From NCBI RefSeq assembly GCF_037126465.1, contig NC_088202.1, positions 102,889,962-102,953,961 of the forward strand: a stretch of DNA of 64,000 bases, read 5' to 3'. A model generated the notes under the pieces. That model was not told the DNA's origin. It saw only the letters and a program-made list of their open reading frames with translations, and searched no databases. Shown piece by piece: positions 1 to 11,427 of this stretch (its first letter is position 1; every line of letters begins with the position of its first letter). This DNA comes from Ornithodoros turicata (Eukaryota > Arthropoda > Arachnida > Ixodida > Argasidae). A program made the translations under genes and the position numbers.

Positions 1-2269
1 CATAATATTGTCCACGCACACTTATGTCTGCTTTTTTTTTTTTTTTTTTGTCCTACCCAGAACGACATTTATTTTTTTAATTGCGAAATGCTTGCAATAA
101 TGCACTCGATAATATCTTGATTTTACCCGATTTCATCCGGGGCTACAGGCTGTTTCAACCCGGTAATGCAGCGTAACGTGGCATAAACTCGAAAGCACCG
201 TGCTGTCTGCAACATCACCTACCTTGTTTTAATTTCCTTTTTCCTTCTCTGTTCGTGTCATCGTTTCATCCCCTCCTGCCATGGTGCTCCAAGGATATGC
301 AAGTGTGGCTACATTACGACGCTTCAGCAGACGAGCTATAGGATTTATCCCGTCTAAGGTATAAGCGTGCCAAATATTGAGCGCCGCGAGCGACAGCGAA
401 CGGACATTATTAGAGTTTGTATTCACTTCAGAAAGCGAGAAAAACGTGTATACGGTCAAGGGGGAACAGCTTACATCATACCCGCAAATACGATGGGTGC
501 TTCTTGTTTGTTTTTTGTTGCTTTCGCCGCGAAAGCAGCCACAGAACGCGAAAGTTTCGCGTTCTGTTGCTGCTTTCCGAACACGCAGAAAGCATAGCAG
601 CTCCGCCGTGTATTCAGGTGTCATCAATCCAAGCTGAGCTATAATAGCTCGCCGGCATTGCACAAGCAAAGAAATATGCATACGCTGTCCCATAGCTTTG
701 CGTCGCGATGCAGTTTCTTTTCTTATTTTTCTTTTCGTCCCCTTTTCTTTCCTTCTTCCCTTCTTTTCCTTTTTTTGTTTAGAATAGCAAGCCGACCTTC
801 GTCTGGCTGACCTTTCCTTTCTTTTTCTTAATAAACATATCCCCCCCCCGAGTCCCGAATTATCGGGATTTTTTTTTTTTTAATTCCGCAATTTCGGGAC
901 GTGGATTGGATCCCGGGAGTCGGAATATCTCGGATCCCAGCACTTGAGGTTATACAAGACTGTCTGATACTGGGCATTGTGCATCTCATATTTCGAACCA
1001 TTTATGTTTGCTTCTGTGCACCCAGCACCAATGTGCACAGACGTGCAATGACACGTTTCATTTTTATGTAAATCACATTTAATGTTGTTGCGTGCACATT
1101 CACATTATGCAGAGCCTGTTATAGAATGACATCGCTGATCTGCTGATCTGAATTAGTTGGATCTGTATCTGCCTTATCGTATGATTTTCTTCTTAATCTC
1201 GGAAGAAAAGCGTCTCAGACGATGGTTACGAAACGACACAACCACCCTTTTAAGGGTGGTTCTCCCACTGGTGACGGTGACTTTCGTAAAATATTGTTCT
1301 AACTAGATGAGCTAAATTGCGCAAATTATTTCAAATTTGATTTTTGTTGTTATTGTTTTTCCGTTATCATGCCTCTTGGGCATCTTGAGGTTGGTTGTTC
1401 TACTTTCTTTTCTATTCACGAGTTCTGGAGCATAGCCTGACCCGACTTTGTCATGTCGCACATCTCCATAGTTTTTATATCTCAATCAATCAATCAAATT
1501 TGATTCTCGCTGCGTGTATACGCTGCTTTAATGTGAAAAATTACGTTTTTGGCTGACAAGGACAACGTATTAGACGAAAAATAGACCCCATTTTTGTCTG
1601 CCAAAGCTTATGCGCGGTATAGCTTTATAAGGCAGTGACGTGACTACGCACGTCACGTGGTCGTAGGATGTCACGTGGTTACTGGACCTATAACGCGATG
1701 GCTTCAATATCATGCAGTACCACCCGCACTATAGGCAAAGTCGGGTAACGTTGCAAGACAATTAGCAGACACGTATACCCCTTGCTGACAGCAAAAAAGG
1801 ACTATAAAAAAATATCACGTCACTGATCACCATCACTACGGAGCTGCCAACACGACGTGTCTTTCGGAGTATCCCAGAGTGAAAGTGCATAACAATGTCT
1901 CTAATGCGACCTAATGCGAGTGAGTGCCACCATCATACGCGACAAGAGCATTGGCTGGCTTTCAATGTTGGTTTGAGAGATAAAAGTACTGCATATGAGC
2001 ATAGATCTATAGCTCTCGTAATGTGTTAAGAGAAGGCACTTGAGGTCTATCTTATCCGCTGAAGGCACATACATAGACATATCTCCTCCGGAGATATCCC
2101 AAGATCAGGAATGTGTGCCGTTGGTTCCAACATACTGCGGTAGTGCGTGAAATAAGGGTAAGCAGAGTATATAAATTACGGTTTGTGTGAACGACGCAAC
2201 CATTGTTGGGTGATTCCATCTCAACTCGTGACGTCATATACGAAAGATGAAAGAAAGAAGTCACTGAAA
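1..2269. other. Intergenic sequence, no gene seen
   Basis: No ORF here has recognisable family motifs or splice-supported structure. The stretch holds pyrimidine and T-rich runs (about 720-780, 871-882), a C tract at 841-850 and a short hairpin at 1240-1261. Around 1625-1680 the motif CACGTCACGTGG and close relatives recur. The 229-693 open frame on the minus strand shows no domain. Confidence 0.6.
1240..1261. other. Short perfect hairpin, histone-stem-loop-like
   Basis: An 8-bp stem (AACCACCC with GGGTGGTT) encloses TTTTAA. The shape recalls the 3' stem-loop of replication-dependent histone mRNAs. No histone reading frame lies upstream, and no purine-rich downstream element is obvious, so a functional role is not supported. 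It could be a histone-gene relic or chance. Confidence 0.25.
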
Positions 2270-2345
2270 GGTTAGCCAGCTGTAGGACTCGAACCCATAT
2301 CTTCTCGACTGCCGGTCCAGGGCTCTACCAATTTAGCCAAGCTAA
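2270..2345 (-). repeat. tRNA-derived sequence (pseudo-tRNA or SINE head)
   Basis: On the minus strand there is an A-box-like stretch (GGCTAAATTGGTAGAGC) followed by a B box (GGTTCGAGTCC). The ends form a seven-pair acceptor-like stem (GTTAGCT against GGCTAAC). The anticodon loop lacks the usual U33, the anticodon and T stems carry mismatches, and about four extra bases sit between T arm and acceptor stem. It is therefore read as a pol III promoter-bearing relic and not a working tRNA. A related tRNA-like sequence occurs at 63187-63265. Confidence 0.45.
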
Positions 2346-3644
2346 CACACTTCCCCAACGACTTCCAGCTACGACTTCATCTACGATTTCTTCTGAAAAA
2401 GTATACGTTGTAGCCTATCACCAACTGAGATCAGAACAGCAAAATTATCTCGCCTCTGGCTTCCGGAGAAAAAAGCTTTCTGAGAAAAAATTACCGTTCC
2501 ATCACGAGAGGTGTTTAAGTTCCTCTGGAAGTGCATATTCGATTTGTGCCTCTTCATGTAGTCCGCCCGTCAGTCATCATCGCACAGTAGCAAATCCAAA
2601 CAGCCTTGAGGTTAACATAAGAACTGGTTTCTGGAAGAACTCTGAATAAAATGGGAAAAGCAGACTTGCGGTGGTACTGCAGCGTTGGTTTAGCTAAATT
2701 TTCCGGCTCATCGGCACCACATATACTGTTCGCGAGCCTTTTCGCGAATTCCGCCAATTGAAAAACTCTCAAATTTTAACAACGCACAATCTCGGGCTTT
2801 TCACAGAGTGCGCTAGTTAAGCCACGAAATCCAGAATTCGCGGAATTTAGTGGCCGCGAATATGTGCCCTATGTCCGATTCGCGAAAAAAAAAAAAAAAA
2901 AAGAGAGGTCGCGAAATTAAAAGGCTCTCTGCCGTATCGTCGTCTTCTCTGTCCCTCCCTTTTCGTGCTTTTCGTTACGACTTTACAATGCTCTCTCTAT
3001 AATAGAGCTCTCTCTTCGCTACACGGTCATGTATTTCTTCGTTTGCTAGCTTCTATAGAGCGCCACAATTGAGGGAGGAATGTGAGCGAATTCCGTTGTG
3101 AACGTCAATACCAATTTCTAAATACACAGCGAAGATACACCTCACAGTTCTACCCATTTCCTACAACTTATATACAGCTTACATTCTGGAGGAAAAAAAA
3201 AAATCAGAGCGTCGCACGGCGTGGACCCGCTGACGAGAAATACAAATCTTAAAAGCACGGATCGGAAAATTCAACGGCTCTCGACGGCAGTGTCATTTTT
3301 TAATACGATTATTTTTTCCCGAGTACTGCGACAGAAGGTACTATTTTTGCTGTTTTGATCTCAGTTGACGTTAGGTTAAAACCATACTATTTCGGAGAGA
3401 ACAAATAGTTGCTGGTGTCCCGGCGACCCTGCCTGACTTGAGATGGAATCACTCCATTGTAAAACCTATCTGCCGAGGTAATGATTAGATACACCTCTAT
3501 ACTATTTGAAGAGCTGAAGGTCCATCTGAACCGTCGTTCAGAATTACACCCCCCCCCCCCCAAATGTTTCAGTTTCGCATTTCACAAGACGTTACAATGC
3601 GAGCAGAAGCAGCTGTACGCAAAGCTAAAAAAGTAGGACAGAAG
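2346..3644. other. Intergenic sequence, no gene seen
   Basis: AT-rich sequence with an A tract at 2886-2902 and a C tract at 3548-3560. No coding features or TIR pair could be supported. Confidence 0.6.
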
Positions 3645-3850
3645 CTACAACTTTATTTTAAGACGATGAGCGGAGAGTTTCATCGCCAGAGTCGATACTC
3701 TACCCCATTGCTGGTGGTGATGTGGGGAATGAAATATTGAACCTCTCCGATTGAGTCCAGAAAGGTCAAAAGAACTTTGAGCGCAGAGCATTGGTGGGCT
3801 GGATTCGGCCAGGGACCAAGCAATTTTGATAGAAGGCCCATCATCCCGTA
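3645..3850 (-). mobile_element. Non-LTR retrotransposon 3' end (LINE tail), minus orientation
   Basis: Read on the minus strand, this matches the sequence at 9262-9475 over about 200 bp. Shared landmarks are CAAAATTGCTTGGTCCCTGG, CCAGCCCACCAA, GCTCTGC, CCAGCAATGGGGTAGAGTAT, GGCGATGAAACT and a terminal AATAAAGTTGT. A 3'-anchored match ending just after AATAAAG is what dead-on-arrival LINE copies look like. No open frame survives. Confidence 0.7.
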
Positions 3851-3855
3851 TCAAA

Positions 3856-6071
3856 TAATCTTCTCACTATACTGCCGCCGGGAACGTTACGATGTGACAG
3901 ATGTGACGATCCGTGTCTCTATTATTGGTCGCAGTTATCGCGAACCTCCACAATAATAAGGACTACTTGATAATGCCCTGTTATTTCCTGGAGATCATGG
4001 CGATACTTGTATTTATTTTACATGGCTGGTGATACAGGGCTGTAATATAACACACAAGGCAGGCCCAAGGAATAGCGTGTATCTCACTCCAAATTTTGGA
4101 GTCCAAGATATAGCTATCAAAATGTGTTTCTTTCTTTTTCTTTTATTTAAAAGGGGCGAGACCATACCGACAGTACAAAATTAAAAGCGGTTAGAAAAGC
4201 TGACGTTTCGGAACCTATATATGCACGGTTCGGTTGTTGTTTTTGAACTGTGGTTGTTGTACAGCCGGTATGATTTCGCCTTTTTGAAGAAAATATGTAC
4301 TCCCGGCGTTTGAACCGTTTTCAATTACAAGAAACTCGAAAAAGCTTTTTCTCTCTCTCTCTTTCTGTAAAGTCAGCATAGTCCTCGCTGATGCCCCTTG
4401 TAATATCATGTCCGAAATGGAGCAAAAATGAAGCTACCAAAATTCTCCATTCGCGTTGGAGAATGTCCACATACATGCGAACGCACTGATACTTGTACAT
4501 GCCGGTAGATAAATTCACTTACTTGGAGACAAATAAGGGGACATAAAGTACCTCTCTCTCGCAATCCGTTATGCGTGTGGAACAGTGAACTTGCTATGAC
4601 AGTCTAGTGTGACCCATAACCGAAGACTCAACAAACACAGTCATTTCACCTGTAGCACACGCTGCAATGCCCCTCCTTACAGGAGAACCTGGCTGCTATC
4701 GAAGCTCCAGTCGGTGTTTACTGTAGATATCAGCGGCTAACGTATAGAGATGTGGACCTTGGAATTTTGCTTCCGCTTTTCTCCTGCTCGTATGTCACAA
4801 ACTTACGTGTATTTCGCTAGTTCCGAAAACATAAAATAGGAACTATATTCAGAGGTACATGACCTGCTGTACATTCTTTGTGACGTCGTTGGATGTGTAA
4901 GAAAGTGAGATGGATACGCAGGTGTGAACTTGCTGAAACACGTCCGGTCGTTAATGGTGCATAAATGGCTGGAATCACCGCCGAGGTTACATCTAAGAGG
5001 AGCGATATGGCATACATGCAGGCCCCAGCTGGTAGAGAAACACCATGCATGATATGAAGACAGGCCAGCTGGTGGTGTCGTGTGTTTGTCCTGACCTCCC
5101 TTGTTGTTTCCCGGACTCAGGCTTTTCACACCATGGTGCTATGTAAGCTTAAGATATCTTCATATTTAAGTGGGTACGAAGCAAAGGAACAGAAATCGTT
5201 AGGCGCTCCCTTGAGAGAACCCACCGCGTAAAGGTTCGCCTCGCTGTTCACGAGGTACATGTTTTTAGATATGAAATAATGACAGTATAGGGGAGGTTAA
5301 AAGATGAGCTTTATGGCCTAAAGTGTGGCAGGGAAATCACAGTTCCGAGGAGCTCGAATGCTCGCGCGCCCTGGAGATTGTGATGGCGATCGTGATGAAG
5401 AGGGTGCTGATAATAATGACCATGCCATGGAGATGATGGTTCCACAAATGTGGTGCCGGGTACTCCAGAGCACTTGCAGGCTCAGCGACTGCTAAGGGTT
5501 CACGAAGAAGGGAAGAAAATTAGAAAACTTGCAGGCCGCACTGTGTATGTATGCCTTTTGAAGAAGGAGTACGCTCAAATACTCAAAGGAAAAGTACACG
5601 GCCACATTCCATGTGTGTTAATAGATTCAGTAGTGTACGTTAGAGTATTTTTGAGTGTACACTCGCGTATATGGCATGTGTAAGGATAAGAGAGAAAAAT
5701 ACGGGACTGCTTGCAGCCCGTTCGGAAGACGGGTACGACAGGGAATAAGTGTAGAACTATTGCACCGTGACGATTAATTTTCTATCGCTAAGATTATTAC
5801 GTGCTAAGTTGGTAGGGCATACGTGGTGCACAGCCAGTAAACCTGGGGCAGAGTTCATTCTTTTTTTTTCTTTTTTTTTTATTTGGAGATGTATTTGATT
5901 CCTCATGCAGGTCCTCAACCTACCCTCAATTATGTTTCTATTACATCTTCTTCAAGATGTGTGTGTGTATCTAGCTTGCAAGGGTCCACATTTCTGCGCT
6001 AACGTCGAAAAGTGTGCGTGCGCTACCACATGTTCCGTACAGGTGCAGCTGTGTACGGTTCATAGGAAGTC
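3856..6071. other. Intergenic sequence, no gene seen
   Basis: Contains a CT microsatellite around 4349-4362. Open frames at 4803-5129 (minus) and 5450-5683 (plus) have no recognisable domains or splice context. The last 600 bp are AT-rich. Confidence 0.55.
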
Positions 6072-6978
6072 CAGTGATGGGCAGAACTTGAAGCACCAAG
6101 TGCTCAATTACTACTTTAAGTACATTTGTGAAAACTTTACTTTAAGTCAATTTTCAATTGTGTGCTTTGTACTGTACTTAAAGTGCTTTTGTCTAGTACT
6201 TTCACATCAAGTACTCAACTGGAAATGCAAAGACAAAAAAATTTAAAATATCAAGTAAGTCTTGTGTCTAGAAGCAGTATTTTTGAATAAGCACACACAC
6301 ACACCCATAAAGAAATGATGATGAGATGCAAGGATGAATAGATCAGAAAATAAAAATAGTTTCCACCAGCACGGCTGATGTTGCTGATGTAGCAATGTTT
6401 GTCCGAGCATCTGTAAACAGTAATTAAGCCATCTGCTACAGTTCATAGCATGAAAAACAACAACAAAAAAAGCATGCTCACACATTCGCAAGTGCAGGTT
6501 CGCAACACTATCTCTTCCCCCCTCCCCCCCCCCCCTTAGTCCTGTTCCTTTTTTTTTTCTTTTTTTTTTGCATGTTGCAAGTTTTCGCACTTCAGGATGT
6601 ACGACTCCGGTCAACCTTAATAATAACACTGGACAAATATTCTGTCTCATCGCCCTGCGCGATAACAGCCACCCTTGGGGCACTGGGGGAATCTTAAGTG
6701 AACAAAATCTTTGCGTTAAACTAACAGAATAATTTTGTTCAATTAAAATTTCCTCATGGCCCCAAGGGTTGCTGTAATCGCGCTCGGGAACGAGACCACG
6801 TTTTTTTCAGTGTTATTATTAAGGTTGACCAGGGCTGTACCAACTTGCCTGGATTACCGGCCTGACTCAGTTGCAATGTATTTGACGAGTACTTTACAGT
6901 GCAATTCCCAGTACTTTACTTTAAGTACATTTAACATGTGGTATTTTGTACTGTACTTCAAGTACCATTGGCGCACTG
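6072..6978. mobile_element. hAT-type non-autonomous element (about 0.9 kb)
   Basis: The left end reads CAGTGATGGGCAGAACTTGAAG. The right end, reverse-complemented, reads CAGTGCGCCAATGGTACTTGAAG, an imperfect TIR beginning CAGTG. Subterminal sequence is rich in AAGTAC/GTACTT motifs on both sides. The flanks GGAAGTC (6065-6071) and GGAAGTTC (6979-6986) look like a slightly decayed target duplication. The interior has CA repeats, T and C tracts, and no transposase. The element at 54470-55105 shares the subterminal motifs and seems to be a relative. Confidence 0.7.
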
Positions 6979-7318
6979 GGAAGTTCCAAACTGGGGTGGT
7001 CGGAGCAGCTTCCACAAGATGAGCAGTTTAGCCTCGCTTGCTTACTCAAGTAACCTTGAGTTGCCTTGCGAATATCCTTCGAGGACAAAATGTTTTGACG
7101 TAACTCATAGCGCGTAACAGATTGTTGCACATCGTATCCCATAGGAAAGATACCCCATTTGAAGAAAATCCGTCAGACCGACCGTGACGAAGAGGCAGTG
7201 AAAGACCCCCAATAAATTTTTCGTTTTCGACTGCGGTGTAGTGTAAGAGAGTGAGTGAGGTCCGTATCACTCTGCGTGACGCAGTAGGACCCGATGCAAG
7301 TGCCAAGGAAGTGTCGCC

Positions 7319-7680
7319 ACATGAACACATAAAGTGAGGATGTCGTCTGCTCCAACCAATCGCCGCAGACGAGTTCAAACACAAGCTTTCTGTGAGTACC
7401 AGTGGCTTCCCATGCGACTGATGGAGGTTCGTCTCCGTTCCACGCCGAGACTGGGAGGTGATGCGTGTTCGAATCTGGGCGCCAACTGCGCTTTCTGGGT
7501 GTTTTCCCTAGACGCTTTGAGACAAATGTCGGCACAGTTCCCTGTGAAGCCGGCCCGGGACGCACGATGCCCCTGTGATAGTCGTGACGTTGCCCGCCTG
7601 AGCGTGGCCGACTAGGCCACCACCGTCCCCATGGCTACAACATCGAAGCACGGTCGTGATTGGCAGACTCTCATTGGTAC
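7319..7680 (+). repeat. Unnamed interspersed repeat interrupted by a SINE fragment
   Basis: The parts at 7319-7437 and about 7621-7680 match 39940-40103 (plus) and 44375-44520 (minus). Shared landmarks are GGATGTCGTCTGCT, CAATCGCCGC, CAGTGGCTTCCCATGC and GTCGTGATTGGC. Between them, about 7438-7620 is a piece of the tRNA-headed SINE in plus orientation, with a B-box-like TGTTCGAATCT at 7468-7478, then the SINE body motifs ATGTCGGCACAGTTCCC and GGACGCAC. The simplest reading is that a SINE inserted into an older repeat. No protein is supported. Confidence 0.55.
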
Positions 7681-7865
7681 GGCTTTGTTCACTGTTGGTG
7701 GCGTTTGTCGTGCCCGTAGCAGACGAATCTTCTCGCTCATTACATCACGGCATCAGATGGCTCTGCGCCTCTAAGTTCACGACGCTCTGCACATCGTTTA
7801 TTCTTCGGAGCGTTTTCCACACCGTTCAGCGAAAATATTTTCCGTGGCTGCCCCTAATATAGGCC

Positions 7866-8055
7866 ATTTGCAAAAGTTCCAGGGCGCAGCGCGCGCCCTA
7901 GGAGGGCATGCCGGAAAATGCTGTGAAAAACGACAGCGACGGTGCAATACGACGACGACGACGATCGGAGACGATAGCAAATCGCTGTCGTTTTGCTATA
8001 GTTTTGTACAGCATTTCCCGGCACGCCCTGCCAGGGGCCTGATCTTCAACTTGTC
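7866..8055. repeat. Foldback (inverted-repeat) element
   Basis: Arms at about 7870-7941 and 7980-8055 are imperfect reverse complements sharing GGCATGCCGGAAAATGCTGT against ACAGCATTTCCCGGCACGCC, plus AACGACAGCGA against TCGCTGTCGTT. The short loop carries (GAC)n-like triplets. It is probably a MITE; the target duplication could not be settled. Confidence 0.5.
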
Positions 8056-8881
8056 GTTATCCCATAACGCGCGTGAAATGCATCACTTCGGCCCGTGATT
8101 CGGCACGAGCTCTTGCGCGAGCCTACCACAGCGGCTTCGGAGATCGAGGGCCATGGCGCGCGCTGCTCCCTAGAACTTTTTCAGATTGCCTGTAGACTGC
8201 TTCAAGGATTAAAGCGTCTGTTCTGGCAATCGTAAATGTCATCTCAGTGCTCACTCTTTCAGTCACCAGACCTTGCGTCCTGTGACTCCTCGCTCTGTGA
8301 TTTCCACGACCCAAGAGATCTATGAGCAGCATGACGAAGAGCTCCACGAAGCCATGGCTGCATGACTCAGTGGTTCATCCAGAACCCCCCCCCCCCCCGA
8401 AACGCCCCCTTTTTCATGTGTACTACTGTTACAATGTAACTGGATAAACTACTGCTCGTGCTTACACGGCTAACATTTTCAGAAGGAAGTCTGTCGGACG
8501 ATTTGCCAGACGTTCGATTATATTTCAACATTTTCAGTTATCCCAGTTCAGTAGTGTCATGTATTGCCGTTATTTCTTTTATTTATTTTTATTTTTCAGT
8601 ATAAACATACTCTGCGAACAGAAGTGTCAGTCTTCGTGAATCGTACGGAGTATTGCGCTGCTGAGAGGAAACCGTCGTTCCATACTTCGACGCCTCGTGA
8701 CTTCCCCACCCCCCCCCCCCCCATCTGTGCTGAGAAGAGTTGATCCAACGCTCGCTTTCCGCATGCCATGAAACACCTCTCGTCAATATGTTGCATTGGT
8801 TCATCGAATGCGACTCGATGTGGCTTTGACAGCGCAGTGGCGTTACCGTTGAGGCAAGCTGACTCTCCCAGATGTCACTGT
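8056..8881. other. Intergenic sequence with C tracts
   Basis: Contains two C tracts (about 8387-8398 and 8709-8722). The long minus-strand open frame that spans 8589-9140 runs through the hAT MITE and is not a gene. Confidence 0.5.
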
Positions 8882-9142
8882 CAGTGCCGGCTTTAGGGGA
8901 GGACAGACGGGGCACTTGCTCCGGGGCCCCCACCACAAAGGGGCCCCCACCAGTAAAGGTCTTGTCCAAGGGAAATCTGTTTTGCATGCCTGAAACGCAT
9001 CCCTGAAACGGAAACTTGGTAAAAATCTGTCCTCCGATCACGCATATCGACCCGGAATAGCACATTGGATAGAAATAGAATACACAAGGGAGCCCCCATA
9101 GCACAGTGCCCCGGGACTCCCACCACTGTAAATCCGGCACTG
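8882..9142. mobile_element. Short hAT MITE with near-perfect 8-bp target duplication
   Basis: The left end is CAGTGCCGGCTTTAGGGG. The right end ends CTGTAAATCCGGCACTG, so the TIRs are CAGTGCCGGMTTTA, a typical hAT terminus. The flanks GTCACTGT (8874-8881) and GTCACTGC (9143-9150) match at seven of eight positions, as expected for a hAT target duplication. At 261 bp it is too short for a transposase. The interior repeats GGGGCCCCCACCA. Confidence 0.85.
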
Positions 9143-9150
9143 GTCACTGC

Positions 9151-9480
9151 GGAGCTCTAGAAGATCTAGAGCACATTCGTCTTCATCGCCCACACTACAA
9201 ACCTTACCGAACCGCACTCTCCGGATCTCTTAATCCGCCGGACTCTCGCCCCCCCCCCCCCTCTTTTTATCAAAATTGCTTGGTCCCTGGCTAGATCCAG
9301 CCCACCAACGCTCTGCCCTCAAAGCTCTCTTGACCTTTTGGATACCATAGGACTTCGATCATTGTTGTGAAGAGGCTCATTATTTCATTCCCCGCATCAT
9401 CACCAGCAATGGGGTAGAGTATCGTTCCTGGCGATGAAACTCCCCATTCATTCATCATCTCACAATAAAGTTGTTGTTAA
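9151..9480 (+). mobile_element. Non-LTR retrotransposon 3' end with C-terminal ORF remnant
   Basis: The segment just left of the shared tail reads as the extreme C-terminus of a LINE polyprotein: a Leu-Glu-His-Ile/Arg segment followed by HYKPYRTALSGSL, the kind of sequence that follows a CCHC/HHCC-like motif in LINE ORF2. A C tract (9249-9260) then interrupts it. The downstream 200 bp match the minus-strand tail at 3645-3850 and end in AATAAAGTTGTTGTT. The copy is 5'-truncated and broken. Confidence 0.65.
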
Positions 9481-10600
9481 CTCGATTGTTGCTCCTGATC
9501 AACTGCCTGGAACCGTGCCGAACGACGAATGGCCACATTTTCGAACCTGTGATGGAAACTAAAGAACTGGGACGATCGATCAGCGGCTTCCTACGCGAGC
9601 GACATTAAAGGGACGGCGCAACTGACTTTTTTTTTCAGCAGTATGATGCGTTGAGATGGTCACCCAATCATTCCCGGCGCTCAGAAATGCTTTCATGCCT
9701 TTTTCTACTAATGGTTTGAGCCTCCTTTTTGTCACATTGCATATGTGTCATAAGACTACGTATACCTCAAAAGGCTATACCTCAAAAAAAAAAAAAAAAA
9801 AAAACGTTCGGGTGTTCCAGGCTACACCCAAGTGCACAAGAGCTACCTCTGTCGGCACATCTTCATGCATTTCTTAGGACTGAAGACCAAATCTGCATGA
9901 AGTTTGATGCTCACTGGTTTGCATGCAGCCAACAGCTTTTCAAGCGAGTGATGCACAACGCTCGTCACATTAATTTGACTGCATTCAACAATCAAGGACC
10001 TTGGGTGTTGCTTGCTGAACAGATACCTTTCCAGGTCAGAAGAACAGAACACTTTCTTAGAATACGTGGTTGATTGCACGCTCCAAGCTACTGCGTGTGA
10101 CCAATGCTGATCATATCAGTTGCGCACACCCAGCAGCTTCCATAGATAGCAGCATGCATGGGGATTTGTGAAAAATGGTGGCCATACTGCACAACTGATT
10201 TCGTGAGGTCATAGTTCCAAATGAGCTGCACCAAACACAGTCTGCATCGAAGGACTGAGGATGCAGTCACAAGGGAAACGTAACAGAAAATGTAACAGAA
10301 ATGGAAACTGTATTATACCGGAAATATAGCAGGTAGCAGGAACGGTTATCGCACACTCAAAATACCTGACACAAACGGAGACTAAAATCATTTCGGTAAT
10401 AATTCCGGTACTGCAGGACCCGAATTATTATAATCCTTTACAGCATCGTTTAGATAAATTTCTAAAATAAACTGAATACAGGAACTAAAATTAACTTAGG
10501 AACTATTGATTTATTTATTTTACCCCAAGGGCCCTTCCGGGCATGAACTAAGACTAAAATAAACTGAAAACTGAAATGAAAAACATTGTTACCTTTCCCT
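9481..10600. other. Possible remnants, no resolved gene
   Basis: An A tract lies at 9784-9803. Open frames exist on both strands at 9729-10073 (plus) and 9843-10079 (minus). The minus-strand frame at about 10088-10270 is also open. None could be tied to a family, and no splice arrangement linking them was convincing. They may belong with the coding-like segment at 10619-10990. Confidence 0.3.
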
Positions 10601-10618
10601 GGCCAGCACCCATTCCAC

Positions 10619-10990
10619 GACCTTACAAGTGGCATATATAGTTTCCATAGAAGCCACGACTAACGATAATCACATCTTCCATGCCACGGTCCATAGCTGG
10701 AAGCACAATCATGTGACTGACATTCTTGGTGAGATGCGCCACACACTTGAAGTCAAACATTAAACGTTTTTTATCAGTTTTGCTGATGCACAATTCAATG
10801 TCATGAATGTTTGTTTTGATTTCGCGATTCACTTTCAGTTCCGGTAGTTAAAAGCAAGGTAGTGTCCAGGGCTTTCATACGGGATTTAAGCACAGGGTCT
10901 TGAGTCTTGCGCATCTCCTGGAAAAGAGCACGGTGTTTAGAAAGTATGCAGTGCACAACCTGTATGGTAGTGTGAAGTACTGCATACTCT
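10619..10990 (-). pseudogene. Unidentified coding-like segment with a frame break
   Basis: Two abutting minus-strand frames look like real protein. One covers about 10838-10990 and includes EMRKTQDPVLKSRMKALDTT. The other covers 10623-10838 and includes KTDKKRLMFDFKCVAHLTKN and MIVLPAMDRGMEDVIIVSRG. A plausible splice acceptor (TCTTTTCCAG) sits just before the first frame's GAGATG at about 10918. The frames meet near 10838-10842 with a one-base shift and no usable intron between them. This could be a recent pseudogene exon, a sequence error, or two overlapping chance ORFs. I do not recognise the family. Confidence 0.3.
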
Positions 10991-11427
10991 GATATTGTAT
11001 ACATAGTGCAGTTACTGTGATGCAAGACTACTTGTTAAACCTCCTAAAACTCTTATGCCAAAAGTTGTCCAGCTATCTTTCATAACTTACGTTCGAGAGG
11101 TCCTGATTACTCACTGATTCCAATCACTTCAAAGGTGTGTGATCTTAGATAAAAGCAGGAAGACTGTTTTGTTTGACCTTTCAAGTAGCCACAGATGTGA
11201 TGCTTAGGATGCAGGTTCCAGGTTGTCATCAATTTATTTGCCCTACGTTGCACTAGTACAGTGTGCTGCGTTAGTATATTGCATATATCTTGTACCTGTT
11301 TTCTTCAGTTTTTGCTACTTCATTACGTCTGAATATTTACCTAGACTTATCAAAGTTTACTTAATTAAGGCTCATGTGATGTATCTATACTTGTATAGTG
11401 ACCTCACAGGAAACAAGTTATGACTAA

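Noticed and set aside
1240..1261. Histone-type 3' stem-loop
   Set aside because: No histone gene upstream and no downstream processing element; kept only as a low-confidence hairpin.
2270..2345. Functional tRNA gene
   Set aside because: The anticodon loop and stems do not fit, and extra bases break the T-arm to acceptor join.
8589..9140. 183-codon minus-strand open frame, one of the longest in the window
   Set aside because: It runs through a C tract and the 8882-9142 hAT MITE, and no domain is visible.
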